Assembly: GCA_020072585.1 (NCBI GenBank)
Contig: JAIQGL010000005.1
Coordinates: 124,001 to 188,000, forward strand
Source of the DNA: Terriglobia bacterium
Lineage (GTDB): Bacteria > Acidobacteriota > Terriglobia > Terriglobales > Acidobacteriaceae
Direction: 5' to 3'
Length of the DNA stretch: 64,000 nt
Below the pieces are notes generated by a model that did no database searches, was not told the DNA's origin, and was given only the letters and a program-made list of their open reading frames with translations. A program made the translations under genes and the position numbers. Positions 53,083 to 62,082 of the stretch are shown piece by piece. The number at the start of each line of letters is the position of its first letter. The first letter of the stretch is position 1.

Positions 53083-55074
53083 ATGAAGAGAGGACTCAAA
53101 AACATGAACTGTATACCTCTGCGGTCCCCCAGCAAGAGTATGGTTTTGCGCTGTCCCGGGAAGACCCTGGTCTGGGGCAAAGCTCTTGCAATCGCCATTC
53201 TTGCGCTGTCCTTTATCGGCAGCGCTTTTGCTTCACAAGGCACTCTTGTAGCCAATGGCCTGAATCAGCCTCGCGGCGCAATTCGCTGGAACGGCAGCGT
53301 GTGGATTGCCGACATTGCCAACGGCTTCTGCCGTATCGACTCCGGCTCCCTCAACCTGGCAACATGCTTTACTCCAGGCACGGGTCAGCCCGAGTTGGAC
53401 GGAAATCTCGTTTATATCACTGACTCCGCCGGCGCAACCGGCGTATGGCGTTTAACCATGAACGCTGTTACATCAACCATTGATGCGTCAGTCATCCTGG
53501 CGCCTAATGGCGGCCTGGCAGGCAATCTACCTCAGTCGGTATCTCTCGGCCCGGACGGCAAGCTTTATGTTTCCTTTACTACCACGGGCGATATCAAGCG
53601 CATCACCAATCCCACGGGCGATCCGCTGACGCAGCAGGTAGAACAGGTAGGTAAAGCCGCCAGCGGCGGCGGTCCTGTCAACGCGATCGCTTTCGTCAAC
53701 AACGACCTTTATATTGCAGATACTGGACTCATCGGACTGGAACGCATCACCAATGCCGCCGGGTGCCGGGGCAATTGTAATGCGGCATCTGTTTTCGGCA
53801 ATATCGGCGTCTCCAACTCGCTATCTTCTGACCGGACCCGGTATTTGTATATGGAAAACGGCACTCGTGTTCTTCGCTACGATGCCACGACCACGAATTC
53901 GGTGGTAATTTTCTCTTCCAGCGGCATCCAGAACGGAGCAACGTTTGGTTACGGCCAGGTCTGGGGCGTCACCGCGGACGTGCCTACGGGAGACGTGTTC
54001 ATCGGCGGGGACCCCACCCCAGCGGGCGCGGCTACGAATAATCGCGGCTCGTTATACGTAGTGACTGCTCCGGCGACAACGGAAGGGCTTGTGGACACCG
54101 GCTTCGGACCACCACCTCCACCACCCTCGCCCACCCCATTTCCAACACCAGCCAAGACCGGTAACCTGTACGCCGCCGGCATCACGCAGCCGGGCGGTCT
54201 GAACTGGATTGGCACTCATGTCTGGGTGTCTGACGCCAGCCAGGGCTTCTGCCGCGTCGATCCCAGCAGTCCCGGTGTTGCCGCGCTGTCAAACTGCTTC
54301 AAGCCCACAGCCACGTTTGTTGCTGGCCAGACTTCGTTCGATGCCGCACGCAATTTCATCTACGTGCCTGATGCGGCTACAGCCAGCTCAGGAATATATC
54401 GGGTCGCTTACATCCCGCTCACGGAATCTCTGGGAGCTTCGGTCAATCTGGGAAATGGCAACCTGCAGCCGACTGCTGTTGCCGTAGCCCCGGAAGGTTC
54501 GCTCTTCATTGGTGGCAGGCCAAACGGCAATATCAACAAGATCACCACGCCATCCACCACACCGTCGGCCCCAGTGAGAATCGCAACCACCTCCAACGGC
54601 CTGGGTGTGCGGGCCATGGTGTTCATCGCCAATGACTTGTACCTGGCTGAAACCGTGAATGTGACCGTGATCATTCGCGCATCACCAAGTCTGACCAAGG
54701 GCAAGGCAGTTATCGTAGGCTTGCCCACTTCGGGAGCGCAGAGAGGACAACTGCCGCTTCTCAATGTTACGACTCCGTTGTCGCTGGCGGCAGATGTATC
54801 CAATCCCACGCGACCGCTTCTCTACGTAGGCAGCGATACCACGCTCGGTTTGCCTGGGCCAGGGCAGATTGACCTGTGGAATACCTTTCTGCAAACTGAC
54901 ACGCTCTGGGCCAACTCCGGCTTGATCGGAGCCATCCTGACCGAGTTTGCAAATCCGTCTGGCGTAGCCGTTGCCCCGGACGGAACCCTCTATGTTGCCG
55001 ATGATCCCAGTGTTACCAGCACTGGTACAACAGCAATACCCGGCCAGGGACACATTTACAACGTAACACCGTAA
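53083..55074 (+). CDS. exported double beta-propeller (NHL/SMP-30-like) protein, 663 aa
   Basis: AAGGAAG precedes ATG 53083; a second ATG at 53104 has AGAGAGGA upstream. The signal peptide is ALAIAILALSFIGSAFA. The protein consists of two similar halves: LVANGLNQPRGAIRWNGSVW with DIANGFCRID from about residue 52, and LYAAGITQPGGLNWIGTHVW with DASQGFCRVD from about 360. They are joined by a proline-rich linker (GPPPPPPSPTPFPTP). Propeller motifs such as LGPDGKLYVSF, APEGSLFIGG and APDGTLYVAD recur, each probably a blade edge. Such propellers often bind partners or small ligands outside the cell. A strong terminator follows at 55101. Confidence 0.8.
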   Translation: MKRGLKNMNCIPLRSPSKSMVLRCPGKTLVWGKALAIAILALSFIGSAFASQGTLVANGLNQPRGAIRWNGSVWIADIANGFCRIDSGSLNLATCFTPGTGQPELDGNLVYITDSAGATGVWRLTMNAVTSTIDASVILAPNGGLAGNLPQSVSLGPDGKLYVSFTTTGDIKRITNPTGDPLTQQVEQVGKAASGGGPVNAIAFVNNDLYIADTGLIGLERITNAAGCRGNCNAASVFGNIGVSNSLSSDRTRYLYMENGTRVLRYDATTTNSVVIFSSSGIQNGATFGYGQVWGVTADVPTGDVFIGGDPTPAGAATNNRGSLYVVTAPATTEGLVDTGFGPPPPPPSPTPFPTPAKTGNLYAAGITQPGGLNWIGTHVWVSDASQGFCRVDPSSPGVAALSNCFKPTATFVAGQTSFDAARNFIYVPDAATASSGIYRVAYIPLTESLGASVNLGNGNLQPTAVAVAPEGSLFIGGRPNGNINKITTPSTTPSAPVRIATTSNGLGVRAMVFIANDLYLAETVNVTVIIRASPSLTKGKAVIVGLPTSGAQRGQLPLLNVTTPLSLAADVSNPTRPLLYVGSDTTLGLPGPGQIDLWNTFLQTDTLWANSGLIGAILTEFANPSGVAVAPDGTLYVADDPSVTSTGTTAIPGQGHIYNVTP

Positions 55075-55100
55075 CGAAAGTAGCTCGCTTGACCCTCCTG

Positions 55101-55136
55101 AAGGCCGGCTGGCAAAAAATCCTGCCGGCCTTTTTT
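55101..55136 (+). terminator. strong rho-independent terminator
   Basis: AAGGCCGGC, a 14-nt loop, GCCGGCCTT and then TTTT form a textbook terminator 27 bp after the propeller gene, ending the operon. Confidence 0.93.
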
Positions 55137-55378
55137 GAAATCACCGGGGAATAACCTAGTTGATGAGCGCGGCATCATGCAGCTTTTCTTTCTCCCCAGC
55201 GCTCCCTTCCCCCGTGTCTTTGCTGTTTGTGAACATAATTTTGTTTTTGTTGGCCATGGGTTGCCCGACACATTAGAGATTCTAATCTTCGATTAATACG
55301 TTCTTAATTATCGCGGATCAAACTGGTAGGGCCTGAAGAGATGCAAACAGTTGCATTACTTATCGGGCGGAGAAAATG

Positions 55379-55693
55379 ATGACTCAGTTTCTTCATAGGG
55401 TATTTCGCAGCACCATGTTGGCACTCATGCTCCTGCTTGCAGGAGCGGCCAATCTGGTTTCCGTGTCCTATGATGCTGACGATGACGACGACACTCCGCC
55501 GGTCACGGTTGAATTGAACCTGGTTACGCCGTGTAAGAAAAGTATCCAGGGTCCCAGGCAACAGGCTCACGCGCGTGCGTTCCGCCTTTGCGATAAGAAA
55601 CCGCAAGCTGAACTGCTGGCCTCGGTGCAGTTTGAAGCGGCGCCTCTACTCAAGAACGGCTCTCCGCAATTAGTTGTACCTCTCCGCACCTAG
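55379..55693 (+). CDS. small secreted Asp-rich protein, 104 aa (paralogue of 47147)
   Basis: Two ATGs stand in tandem (55376, 55379) after GGCGGAGA. The second gives the same length as the paralogue at 47147. The signal peptide (STMLALMLLLAGAANLVSVS) is followed by DADDDDDTPPVTVELNLVTP, a basic middle with two Cys (PCKKS, RLCDKK) and the shared ending GSPQLVVPLRT. Two conserved blocks around a free middle, at both edges of the same redox cluster, argue for a specific role such as metal binding or marking proteins for the surface. I do not recognise the family. Confidence 0.78.
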   Translation: MTQFLHRVFRSTMLALMLLLAGAANLVSVSYDADDDDDTPPVTVELNLVTPCKKSIQGPRQQAHARAFRLCDKKPQAELLASVQFEAAPLLKNGSPQLVVPLRT

Positions 55694-55859
55694 TACTTCC
55701 TTTCTCTCTTTGTTCGTCGCAAAATGGCAGGACTTGTTGTGGTGCGGCCCGTGCATTTGGGCTCGATTCACAAGGAAACAATTTACACTGCCCAGGACTG
55801 AAGCCTGTCCTTACCTCGACGAATCCCAATCAGAGAGCTTTCACTAGATCAATATTGAT

Positions 55860-56117
55860 ACAAGTTGTTTCTGCGTCTCCGGGGGAGAGCTGGGAGTTCC
55901 AGTCCTGTCCTGGGAACACAGGATCATGACACTCGAAACCTGTGTCTTAAACTTTCCGCAACAAGTAGGCGGAGCAATTTACTTAATCGAGCAGAGCACC
56001 CAAGGGGTGCAAGGCCGGGAGAGGAGGGTCTTACTGAACAATTGAGCTTTTAAAAATTTCTCCTAAATCTTTTTGCCCTCTGGGCGAGCCGGACCTCTTT
56101 GAGGCCCGGCTTTTTTT
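55860..56117 (+). ncRNA. candidate structured RNA or leader ending in a terminator
   Basis: This protein-free stretch has several possible stems: CTGG/CCAG at 55890, CCTGT/ACAGG at 55904-55922, TCCGC/GCGGA at 55955-55974 and GCACCC/GGGTGC at 55996-56010. It ends in the terminator at 56087. It lies upstream of the 7-haem cytochrome gene. I could not match it to a known riboswitch (no GEMM core, no B12 box). Confidence 0.3.
56087..56117 (+). terminator. rho-independent terminator
   Basis: AGCCGG-A-CCTC, loop TTT, GAGG-C-CCGGCT and then a run of T form a strong stem with a U-tract, about 240 bp before the cytochrome gene start. It ends either the 55379 transcript or a separate RNA. Confidence 0.9.
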
Positions 56118-56358
56118 GGTGGCTGCGCGCTGGATTGCAAAATGTGGCTGAAGTCTATTCCGCGCTCAGCTACCTCAAATTACCGATTAAGGCATTCGCT
56201 CGTCCACTAGCTCCTTCCTGCCTTGCGCTGGGTCCTTTGCTCCGTACCGTTCTCATTTGTTGATCATCGTCACGTCAAGCCGTGACTGCCATCACAGTAC
56301 AAATGTTGGGTTTCTTGGAAAAATCCTGAGTTACTCATTTCAGGCAAACAAGGCTGCA

Positions 56359-57168
56359 ATGGCGAGGCTCTACAAGACGTTCCTGTTTATCGCGATATTG
56401 ATTTATGCCCTGCGTCTCAATGCGGGTGAACATCCAGTTCCGCTTGAGAAAAATGTAGACGCCGCCAAGTGTCTGGAATGCCACGATGACAAAACCAAAG
56501 GCACGCATGTCCATAGCGCGATTGCGATGGGCTGCACCACATGCCACGAAGTAAAGGTGGAAAAAGACACCACCACGGTCGAATTGATTGCGCCTAAAGA
56601 AGATCTCTGCATCACTTGCCATGAAAAATCAGCGCGATCAACCCTGCATGGTCCTTATGAAAAGGGCGGATGTGTCTCCTGTCACGATCCGCATGTGAGC
56701 CAGTTCGACAAGCAGTTGCGGGCTGACGGCAACCAGCTGTGCCTGGAGTGTCACCAGTCGCGCCCCTGGAATGGCAGGTTTGCGCCGTTCCAAACTCCCT
56801 ATGAATTGACTGAAACTCAATACAACGAGATTCCCAAGATTGACCTTGATCCGACTTTAAAGATGGGCCACCCCATAGGACGCCACAAAGTGGCTGACTT
56901 GCCTGACCCATTGCATGCAGGCGCCAAAATTACCTGTCTCACATGCCATGAGAGCCATGCCGCGGACCAGGCCAAGCTGGTGCGTACAACGGAATACAAA
57001 GGCAAAAAAATGGACGTTTGCGATGCCTGCCATCTGGCGAATGACGACAGCAGCATGGCCCAGGCGCAAAAGCGCGCTGACGAGCTTGAGGCCCAGCGAC
57101 AGAAGGAACAACAGATGCGTTCAAAGCAGCCCGATATGTCACCACAGAGGCCGCGGAGCCGACCATGA
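56359..57168 (+). CDS. exported 7-haem c-type cytochrome, 269 aa
   Basis: I chose ATG 56359 because it gives a signal peptide (LYKTFLFIAILIYALRLNA, then GEHP). The longer frame start at 56257 lacks one. Seven CxxCH motifs follow (CLECH, CTTCH, CITCH, CVSCH, CLECH, CLTCH, CDACH), with doubled-CxxCH/c3-type spacing and distal His residues (HSAIAMGC, HGPYEKGGC). The last ~45 residues are Gln/Arg/Lys-rich and probably disordered. It is a periplasmic or surface electron carrier. Its stop overlaps the region where the next gene could start (57165), so the two are cotranscribed. Confidence 0.9.
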   Translation: MARLYKTFLFIAILIYALRLNAGEHPVPLEKNVDAAKCLECHDDKTKGTHVHSAIAMGCTTCHEVKVEKDTTTVELIAPKEDLCITCHEKSARSTLHGPYEKGGCVSCHDPHVSQFDKQLRADGNQLCLECHQSRPWNGRFAPFQTPYELTETQYNEIPKIDLDPTLKMGHPIGRHKVADLPDPLHAGAKITCLTCHESHAADQAKLVRTTEYKGKKMDVCDACHLANDDSSMAQAQKRADELEAQRQKEQQMRSKQPDMSPQRPRSRP

Positions 57169-57206
57169 AGCAAGCAGAAGAGAAGCAAGTAGAAGAAAGG
57201 ACCATC

Positions 57207-58271
57207 ATGCGAGCCGATTCGATCTCAATCCGCCTCCTGAAATTTATCGCGATTGCAGGAGCATTGCCGCTGCTGCTGGGATTTGCCGGAAAAGAGAAAG
57301 CTCCCGTGGCTCCACCCGCCAACCCTCAGTTGGTCTGGCCCCTGCCCCCGGAAAAACCGCGCGTGAAGTTTCTCCAGGAGCTCGGCAATAACTTTGATAT
57401 TGAAAGCAAGAAAAAGAAATCCTGGGTGGACAAGGTTGTAGGCAACGCTGATCCCAACCATATCGAGTACTTTGAAAAGCCGGCAGGGATCGCAACTGAC
57501 TCCCGTAACCGCGTGATCTTCACCACAACACAGCGGTCAACCGTTTTTATCGTGGACCAGAACCAGAAAACGATCGGTCGCATCCAGGGCGACCGCGGAA
57601 TCGTGTTGCAAACGCCTCTGGGCGTAGTGGTGGACGCTAAAGACAATATCTTCGTATCCGATCCTTTGCAGCACATGGTCCTCAAATTTGACACCAATGG
57701 CCACCTGTTGGCCACCATCGGCGGAAACGCTGGAGTGAAAAATCCCACATTCATGGCGATCGATGAAGGCCGCCGACGCTTGTACGTGGTTGATTCTCAC
57801 GTGCATCAGGTGCTCGTCTTTGACCTGGATACGCTCCAGCTAAAACAAAGTGTGGGAAAAAGAGGCGAGAAGAATGGAGAGTTCAATTTCCCGGTCGGCA
57901 TTGCCGTGGGACCGGATGGCGCCTTTGCCGTGACCGATACGGGCAGCTGTTCAGTGCAGGTATTCTCGCCGGATTTCAAATTTATCCGCCGCTTTGGCCA
58001 GCAAGGTGACCGCCCGGGTGAGTTTATCCGCCCCAAGGGCATAGCCATCGACAAAGAAGGCAACTACTGGGTCGTGGATGCTGCTTTCAATAATTTTCAG
58101 ATTTTCGGCCCCAAGGGCAATTTGCTGATGTGGGTAGGCCAGTTCGGCAATGTGCCCGGGGCATTCAACCTACCCATGGGAATTTTTATCGACAAAGCGC
58201 AGAAGGTCTACGTGAGCGATCAGCTCAATCATCGCGTCCAGATCTTCCAGTTCTTGGGTGGCGGCGAATGA
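57207..58271 (+). CDS. exported six-bladed NHL-repeat propeller, 354 aa
   Basis: ATG 57207 has AAAGGA at good distance; an upstream in-frame ATG (57165) would add 14 charged residues. The signal is LKFIAIAGALPLLLGFAG, then a Pro-rich stretch (APPANPQLVWPLPPEKPRV). NHL blades recur: GIATDSRNRVIFTTTQ, GVVVDAKDNIFVSDPLQ, VGIAVGPDGAFAVTDTG, KGIAIDKEGNYWVVDAA and MGIFIDKAQKVYVSDQLN. Propellers like this accompany multihaem cytochromes in electron-transfer and cytochrome-filament loci and may act as assembly or docking factors (inference). It is paralogous in plan to the gene at 61026. Confidence 0.88.
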   Translation: MRADSISIRLLKFIAIAGALPLLLGFAGKEKAPVAPPANPQLVWPLPPEKPRVKFLQELGNNFDIESKKKKSWVDKVVGNADPNHIEYFEKPAGIATDSRNRVIFTTTQRSTVFIVDQNQKTIGRIQGDRGIVLQTPLGVVVDAKDNIFVSDPLQHMVLKFDTNGHLLATIGGNAGVKNPTFMAIDEGRRRLYVVDSHVHQVLVFDLDTLQLKQSVGKRGEKNGEFNFPVGIAVGPDGAFAVTDTGSCSVQVFSPDFKFIRRFGQQGDRPGEFIRPKGIAIDKEGNYWVVDAAFNNFQIFGPKGNLLMWVGQFGNVPGAFNLPMGIFIDKAQKVYVSDQLNHRVQIFQFLGGGE

Positions 58272-58375
58272 GATTTCTTGTTTCGACTTTGGTCGAGATA
58301 AAGAACGCGGTAGCCGGGTCAGGCTACGGCGGGAAATACAGGGGTACGCAGTAAGAATTCATTTCGGAGGGCTTT

Positions 58376-59068
58376 ATGAGTAAAATCACAAAGGTCGTAT
58401 CGCTGGCGCTCATACTCTGCATATCGCTTTCGGCATATGCAGCGCGGGCTCCAAAATCGGCCGTCTTCGGCTCCGCCCATGATTTCAAAACGCAATTGGG
58501 AGGCGCCAGCTATACACTCTGCAATTTCTGCCACATTGCACATAAATTTGGCAGCGCTCCAACCGGACCAGGTTACCTGTTGTGGAACCACACGCTTTCG
58601 AATGTGAGCACGTATGGCGTCTACACCAGTGACAGCATGCGTTCCACTCCGACCGAACTCGGCGGTCAGCTTACGGTAAGCAATCTCTGCTTAAGCTGCC
58701 ACGATGGAACGGTTGCAATCAACTCCTGGTATGAGGCCCAGGCCGGATCCAACTTCCAACCGCTGCCCCAGGGCACATTGTTCTCAAGTGAAGCAGGCAT
58801 TGCACGGGACCTGACCAAACAGCACCCGGTCAATTTCGTATACCCGGATGCCACCACCGCGGCGGCCATTGGCATGCAGCCAGCAGCTGATCTGAATTCC
58901 GTGGACGGTAATGGAAACGTGCCGCTCTTCGCCGGCAGAATGCAATGCGCGACCTGCCATGATGCACATGCGGGTCCGAGCTCGGGAGCGCACCTGTTCT
59001 TCCGTGCATTCCCCAGCACACCAGCCCAGACACTCACAGGGTCAAGCTGCGTGTATTGCCACCTGTAG
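58376..59068 (+). CDS. exported 4-haem c-type cytochrome, 230 aa
   Basis: CGGAGGG precedes the ATG. After the signal (VVSLALILCISLSAYA) the protein has CNFCH, CLSCH, CATCH and CVYCH, the last three residues from the C-terminus. Text around the sites (YLLWNHTLSN, LCLSCHDGTVAI, QCATCHDAHA) closely parallels the 12-haem protein at 62083, so both come from one family (doubled CxxCH type). A hairpin follows, and the beta-barrel gene begins just after it. It probably hands electrons to or from the outer-membrane barrel. Confidence 0.9.
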   Translation: MSKITKVVSLALILCISLSAYAARAPKSAVFGSAHDFKTQLGGASYTLCNFCHIAHKFGSAPTGPGYLLWNHTLSNVSTYGVYTSDSMRSTPTELGGQLTVSNLCLSCHDGTVAINSWYEAQAGSNFQPLPQGTLFSSEAGIARDLTKQHPVNFVYPDATTAAAIGMQPAADLNSVDGNGNVPLFAGRMQCATCHDAHAGPSSGAHLFFRAFPSTPAQTLTGSSCVYCHL

Positions 59069-59075
59069 GCGTAAC

Positions 59076-59126
59076 GGAGGGGGTGATGCAAGCCTCGCAG
59101 CAGCCTGCCCCCTCCGGATTTTTCTT
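59076..59126 (+). terminator. hairpin directly before the beta-barrel gene
   Basis: GGAGGGGG and CCCCCTCC form an 8-bp GC stem around a 24-nt loop, followed by GGATTTTTCTT. The T run ends at the ATG of the next gene. The stem hides the only Shine-Dalgarno-like sequence, so it may weaken transcription or translation of the barrel relative to the cytochrome. Confidence 0.6.
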
Positions 59127-61010
59127 ATGACCGTAACTATTCCAATTCGACCGCTGCTTCTGGCAACCACGCTGGCCATGATCACCGGAATTGCGGCACG
59201 GGCCCAGTACTCCAACTACGAGTCGCCGCGCTGGCATGCGAACGGATTTGCCGGATTCGATCTTACCCACACATCACAGGAACAAAGAGGTGTTGAAGGC
59301 CAGACAGATCAGCTCTTCCCGCTGGGCGATCTGCGCCTGAACAGTAACGGCTTTATCCTTGATCCCAGGTTTCTCCAACTCAGCACGGCCTTGGACTACC
59401 AGAAAGGCGCCAACACTTCCGAGCGTGGCGACCTTTCCACCGGCGGAATCAACCTGGCCGTGGCTTCTTCTTTTCTGCCCAAGAGCCATGTGCCTCTACG
59501 CGTGAGCTACAATCGCACGAATCATGGCGTGAGCGGACTGGGGCTCAACCAGAATGACGATGGTTCGCGTCTTGATATCCAGTGGAACGTGCTCCATCCG
59601 AGTCTGCCGCATTTCACGGTTTCATTCCAGAAGTATGACAACACGGTCCACGTTCCATCTTCGTTTGCCGACAGAAATTACAACGAGATGGCGTTGAACA
59701 CCAGCGCTTCCGATTCGTGGAAGGATTGGCGTTGGTCGGCCAACTTTTCCCAGGGCAGCGGAAGCTCGACCGGCACGGCCTCAGTGCTGGGTCTGGACAG
59801 CAGCTTTGAGAACTCGACACGCGCTGGCGGAGTCAATGTCACGCGCGGCTTCTGGGATAACAAGGCACGGCTGCTGTTTGAGAACCGCGAAATCTGGCGG
59901 CACGACCATCTTTCCGGCGATGGCGACAATCACAGCAGTGAATTCACCAATAACGCGAATTTTGACGTACAGGTCACGCCGCACGTGACGCTGGACGCCG
60001 GCTATTCGTTTTCACAAGTCGATTTTTCCGGCAGCTCTTTCAGTGGCGTGCTGGGGCCAGGAGGCGCCCTGGTGCAGTTGTTGTCACTCGCCTCCAGCAC
60101 CTCCAATGCATTCAGCGGACGCGTCGACTATCGTCCGTGGGACTGGTTGCGCCTCTCTCAGGACGTTCGCACGGTACGCATCTCGCCCTTGCCAGGCATC
60201 ATCGAAAGCCGGACTTCGTTTACCGACACGGCTTCAACTGTTGCGGCGGAACATCGGTGGCGAAATTTCGATGCTATGGGCTCTTACACAGGCCGGTTCC
60301 AACTGGCTGGAACCACGCTTGACCATACGCCAGATTCCTGGTCCAACAGCTTTTCCGGGCGCCTTGGCTGGGGGAATATTCAACGAGTACACCTGACAGC
60401 GGTGGCGCAGGACACGCGGCTCAACCTGGTTGAGCAGATCGGCGGATTCACTGACGAGAAGCGCGTGGGACTGGAAGCTGAAACGCACTTGGTGAAGAAT
60501 TTTCGCTTCCGTGCCAACGGAGAATACGCTGAAGTTGACTTGCTCAATGTGAGTGGAGACACGCGGAGCAAGATCGTTTCCTATTCGGCCCAGGCTGACC
60601 ATCGCCTCTTCAGCGCTTGGGCCACGATTTCCCTGCTCGACGGCGCCGGCGCTCTTTTCCCTGACGGTTTGATCGACCGGCAGTTTGTGGTTGTCCCACT
60701 GCCTATCAGCCAATTACTGGGAACGCCGTTGCTGAATCGCAATACACACTCAAGAAGCCTCGGGTTGACGGGCAGGCCGCGCCGCAACCTGGAATTCTCA
60801 ATGGCGTGGCGGACTGAGGACACCACGCTGGCCACATCCCGCCAGAAATTCAATGTCCTGCAGGCGGATGGACGCTATCGCCTGGGCAGGTTCTCGGTTG
60901 AGGGTGGCTACTCGCGCAACTTGAATGACGTGACGATTATCACAGGCCTCACCGGCAATCGTCTGGCAATCTGGTACATCAGGATCGGCCGAGATTTCAA
61001 GATCTTATAA
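59127..61010 (+). CDS. predicted outer-membrane beta-barrel protein, 627 aa
   Basis: I chose ATG 59127 because it starts a clear signal peptide (RPLLLATTLAMITGIAARAQ). The longer frame from 58911 would overlap the cytochrome gene. The mature protein is strand-rich throughout, with alternating polar/hydrophobic segments and aromatic ends (WHANGFAGFDLTHTS, PHFTVSFQKYDNTVHVPS, FRLRANGEY-like text, FSVEGGYSRNLNDVTI). No CxxCH or N-terminal CxxC (as in MtrB) is present. Its place between 4-haem and 12-haem cytochromes suits the porin of a porin-cytochrome conduit, which passes electrons through the outer membrane. The family cannot be named from sequence reading alone. Confidence 0.78.
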   Translation: MTVTIPIRPLLLATTLAMITGIAARAQYSNYESPRWHANGFAGFDLTHTSQEQRGVEGQTDQLFPLGDLRLNSNGFILDPRFLQLSTALDYQKGANTSERGDLSTGGINLAVASSFLPKSHVPLRVSYNRTNHGVSGLGLNQNDDGSRLDIQWNVLHPSLPHFTVSFQKYDNTVHVPSSFADRNYNEMALNTSASDSWKDWRWSANFSQGSGSSTGTASVLGLDSSFENSTRAGGVNVTRGFWDNKARLLFENREIWRHDHLSGDGDNHSSEFTNNANFDVQVTPHVTLDAGYSFSQVDFSGSSFSGVLGPGGALVQLLSLASSTSNAFSGRVDYRPWDWLRLSQDVRTVRISPLPGIIESRTSFTDTASTVAAEHRWRNFDAMGSYTGRFQLAGTTLDHTPDSWSNSFSGRLGWGNIQRVHLTAVAQDTRLNLVEQIGGFTDEKRVGLEAETHLVKNFRFRANGEYAEVDLLNVSGDTRSKIVSYSAQADHRLFSAWATISLLDGAGALFPDGLIDRQFVVVPLPISQLLGTPLLNRNTHSRSLGLTGRPRRNLEFSMAWRTEDTTLATSRQKFNVLQADGRYRLGRFSVEGGYSRNLNDVTIITGLTGNRLAIWYIRIGRDFKIL

Positions 61011-61025
61011 AGATGAGGTGATGAA

Positions 61026-62081
61026 GTGATGACGATCAGGCGGTGCAAGCGGATATTGACGCTGTTTGCCATCCTGATCGCGGTTTTGCTGGCCATGCAA
61101 GCCTACTCGCGAACACTTCCCGCCACTGTCTCTGCGCCGGTTTCACTCGGCGCTGTTGAATACCTGGGATCACTTCGCACCCCAGCGGACGTGAAAGGCA
61201 AACCTTCTGGCTTCAAACGGTTCGTCAACAAGGCCCTGGGGCTTGACGACGACCGCCGCGGGATGGTGATGCCGCATGGCGTGGCCGTGGATGCGCGCGG
61301 TCGCGTGCTGGTGGCTGACACCAGAGGTCAGGTTGTCCACATGTTTGACGCCGCAGGGCGCCAGTATAAACAGATTCACCCGCCCGCATCCGATCCTTTT
61401 CTTTCGCCGATTGCTGTCGCACTGGATAGCCAGGGCCGGATTTATGTGACCGACTCAGGCCGCGCACTGATTTTTGTATTTCGTCCGGACGGAAAATTCC
61501 TGAAGACGCTTGGCGCGCTGGGCAAAAATGAAACCCTCTTCAAGCGCTGCACTGGACTCGCCATCGATGTCAGCAAAGACCTGCTCTATGTAGTCGATAC
61601 CACTGCCATGCGCGTATTGGTGCTTACCGTGGATGGAAAAGTTGTGGACCGCTTTGGCAAGCCTGGCGATGGCCCGGTTGAGTTCAACTATCCCACGCAT
61701 ATAACCGTCGCGTCTGATGGTTCGCTCTGGATTGTTGACTCACTCAATTTCCGCGTGCAACACCTGGACGCATCCGGCAAATTTATTTCCACGTTTGGCG
61801 GCCTGGGAGACCGGCCCGGCGAATTCGATAAGCCGAAAGGAATTGCGGTGGACCATCAGGGCCGGATCATGGTGGTGGAAGGCCGCTTTGACCGGGTCCA
61901 GACCTTCGACGACAAAGGGCAGATGGTGTTTTCCTTTGGCAGTACTGGAAGTGCGCCGGGCGAATTTTTTCTTCCCGCTGGAATCGCGCTTGGCCAGGAC
62001 GGCAAAATCTACGTTGCGGACAGCCAGAATGGGCGTGTGGAAATTTTTCGCCTGAGCACAGCCATTCAGGAGGGCCGCTAG
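61026..62081 (+). CDS. exported six-bladed NHL-repeat propeller, 351 aa
   Basis: GAGG lies 7 nt before GTG 61026 (the next codon is ATG). The signal is RILTLFAILIAVLLAMQAYS. NHL blades are HGVAVDARGRVLVADTRGQ, IAVALDSQGRIYVTDSG, LAIDVSKDLLYVVDTTA, ITVASDGSLWIVDSLN, GIAVDHQGRIMVVEGR and GIALGQDGKIYVADSQN, i.e. six blades. It is similar in plan to the 57207 protein. Its stop is one base before the GTG of the 12-haem gene, so the two are tightly coupled. Confidence 0.9.
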   Translation: MMTIRRCKRILTLFAILIAVLLAMQAYSRTLPATVSAPVSLGAVEYLGSLRTPADVKGKPSGFKRFVNKALGLDDDRRGMVMPHGVAVDARGRVLVADTRGQVVHMFDAAGRQYKQIHPPASDPFLSPIAVALDSQGRIYVTDSGRALIFVFRPDGKFLKTLGALGKNETLFKRCTGLAIDVSKDLLYVVDTTAMRVLVLTVDGKVVDRFGKPGDGPVEFNYPTHITVASDGSLWIVDSLNFRVQHLDASGKFISTFGGLGDRPGEFDKPKGIAVDHQGRIMVVEGRFDRVQTFDDKGQMVFSFGSTGSAPGEFFLPAGIALGQDGKIYVADSQNGRVEIFRLSTAIQEGR

Positions 62082-62082
62082 G

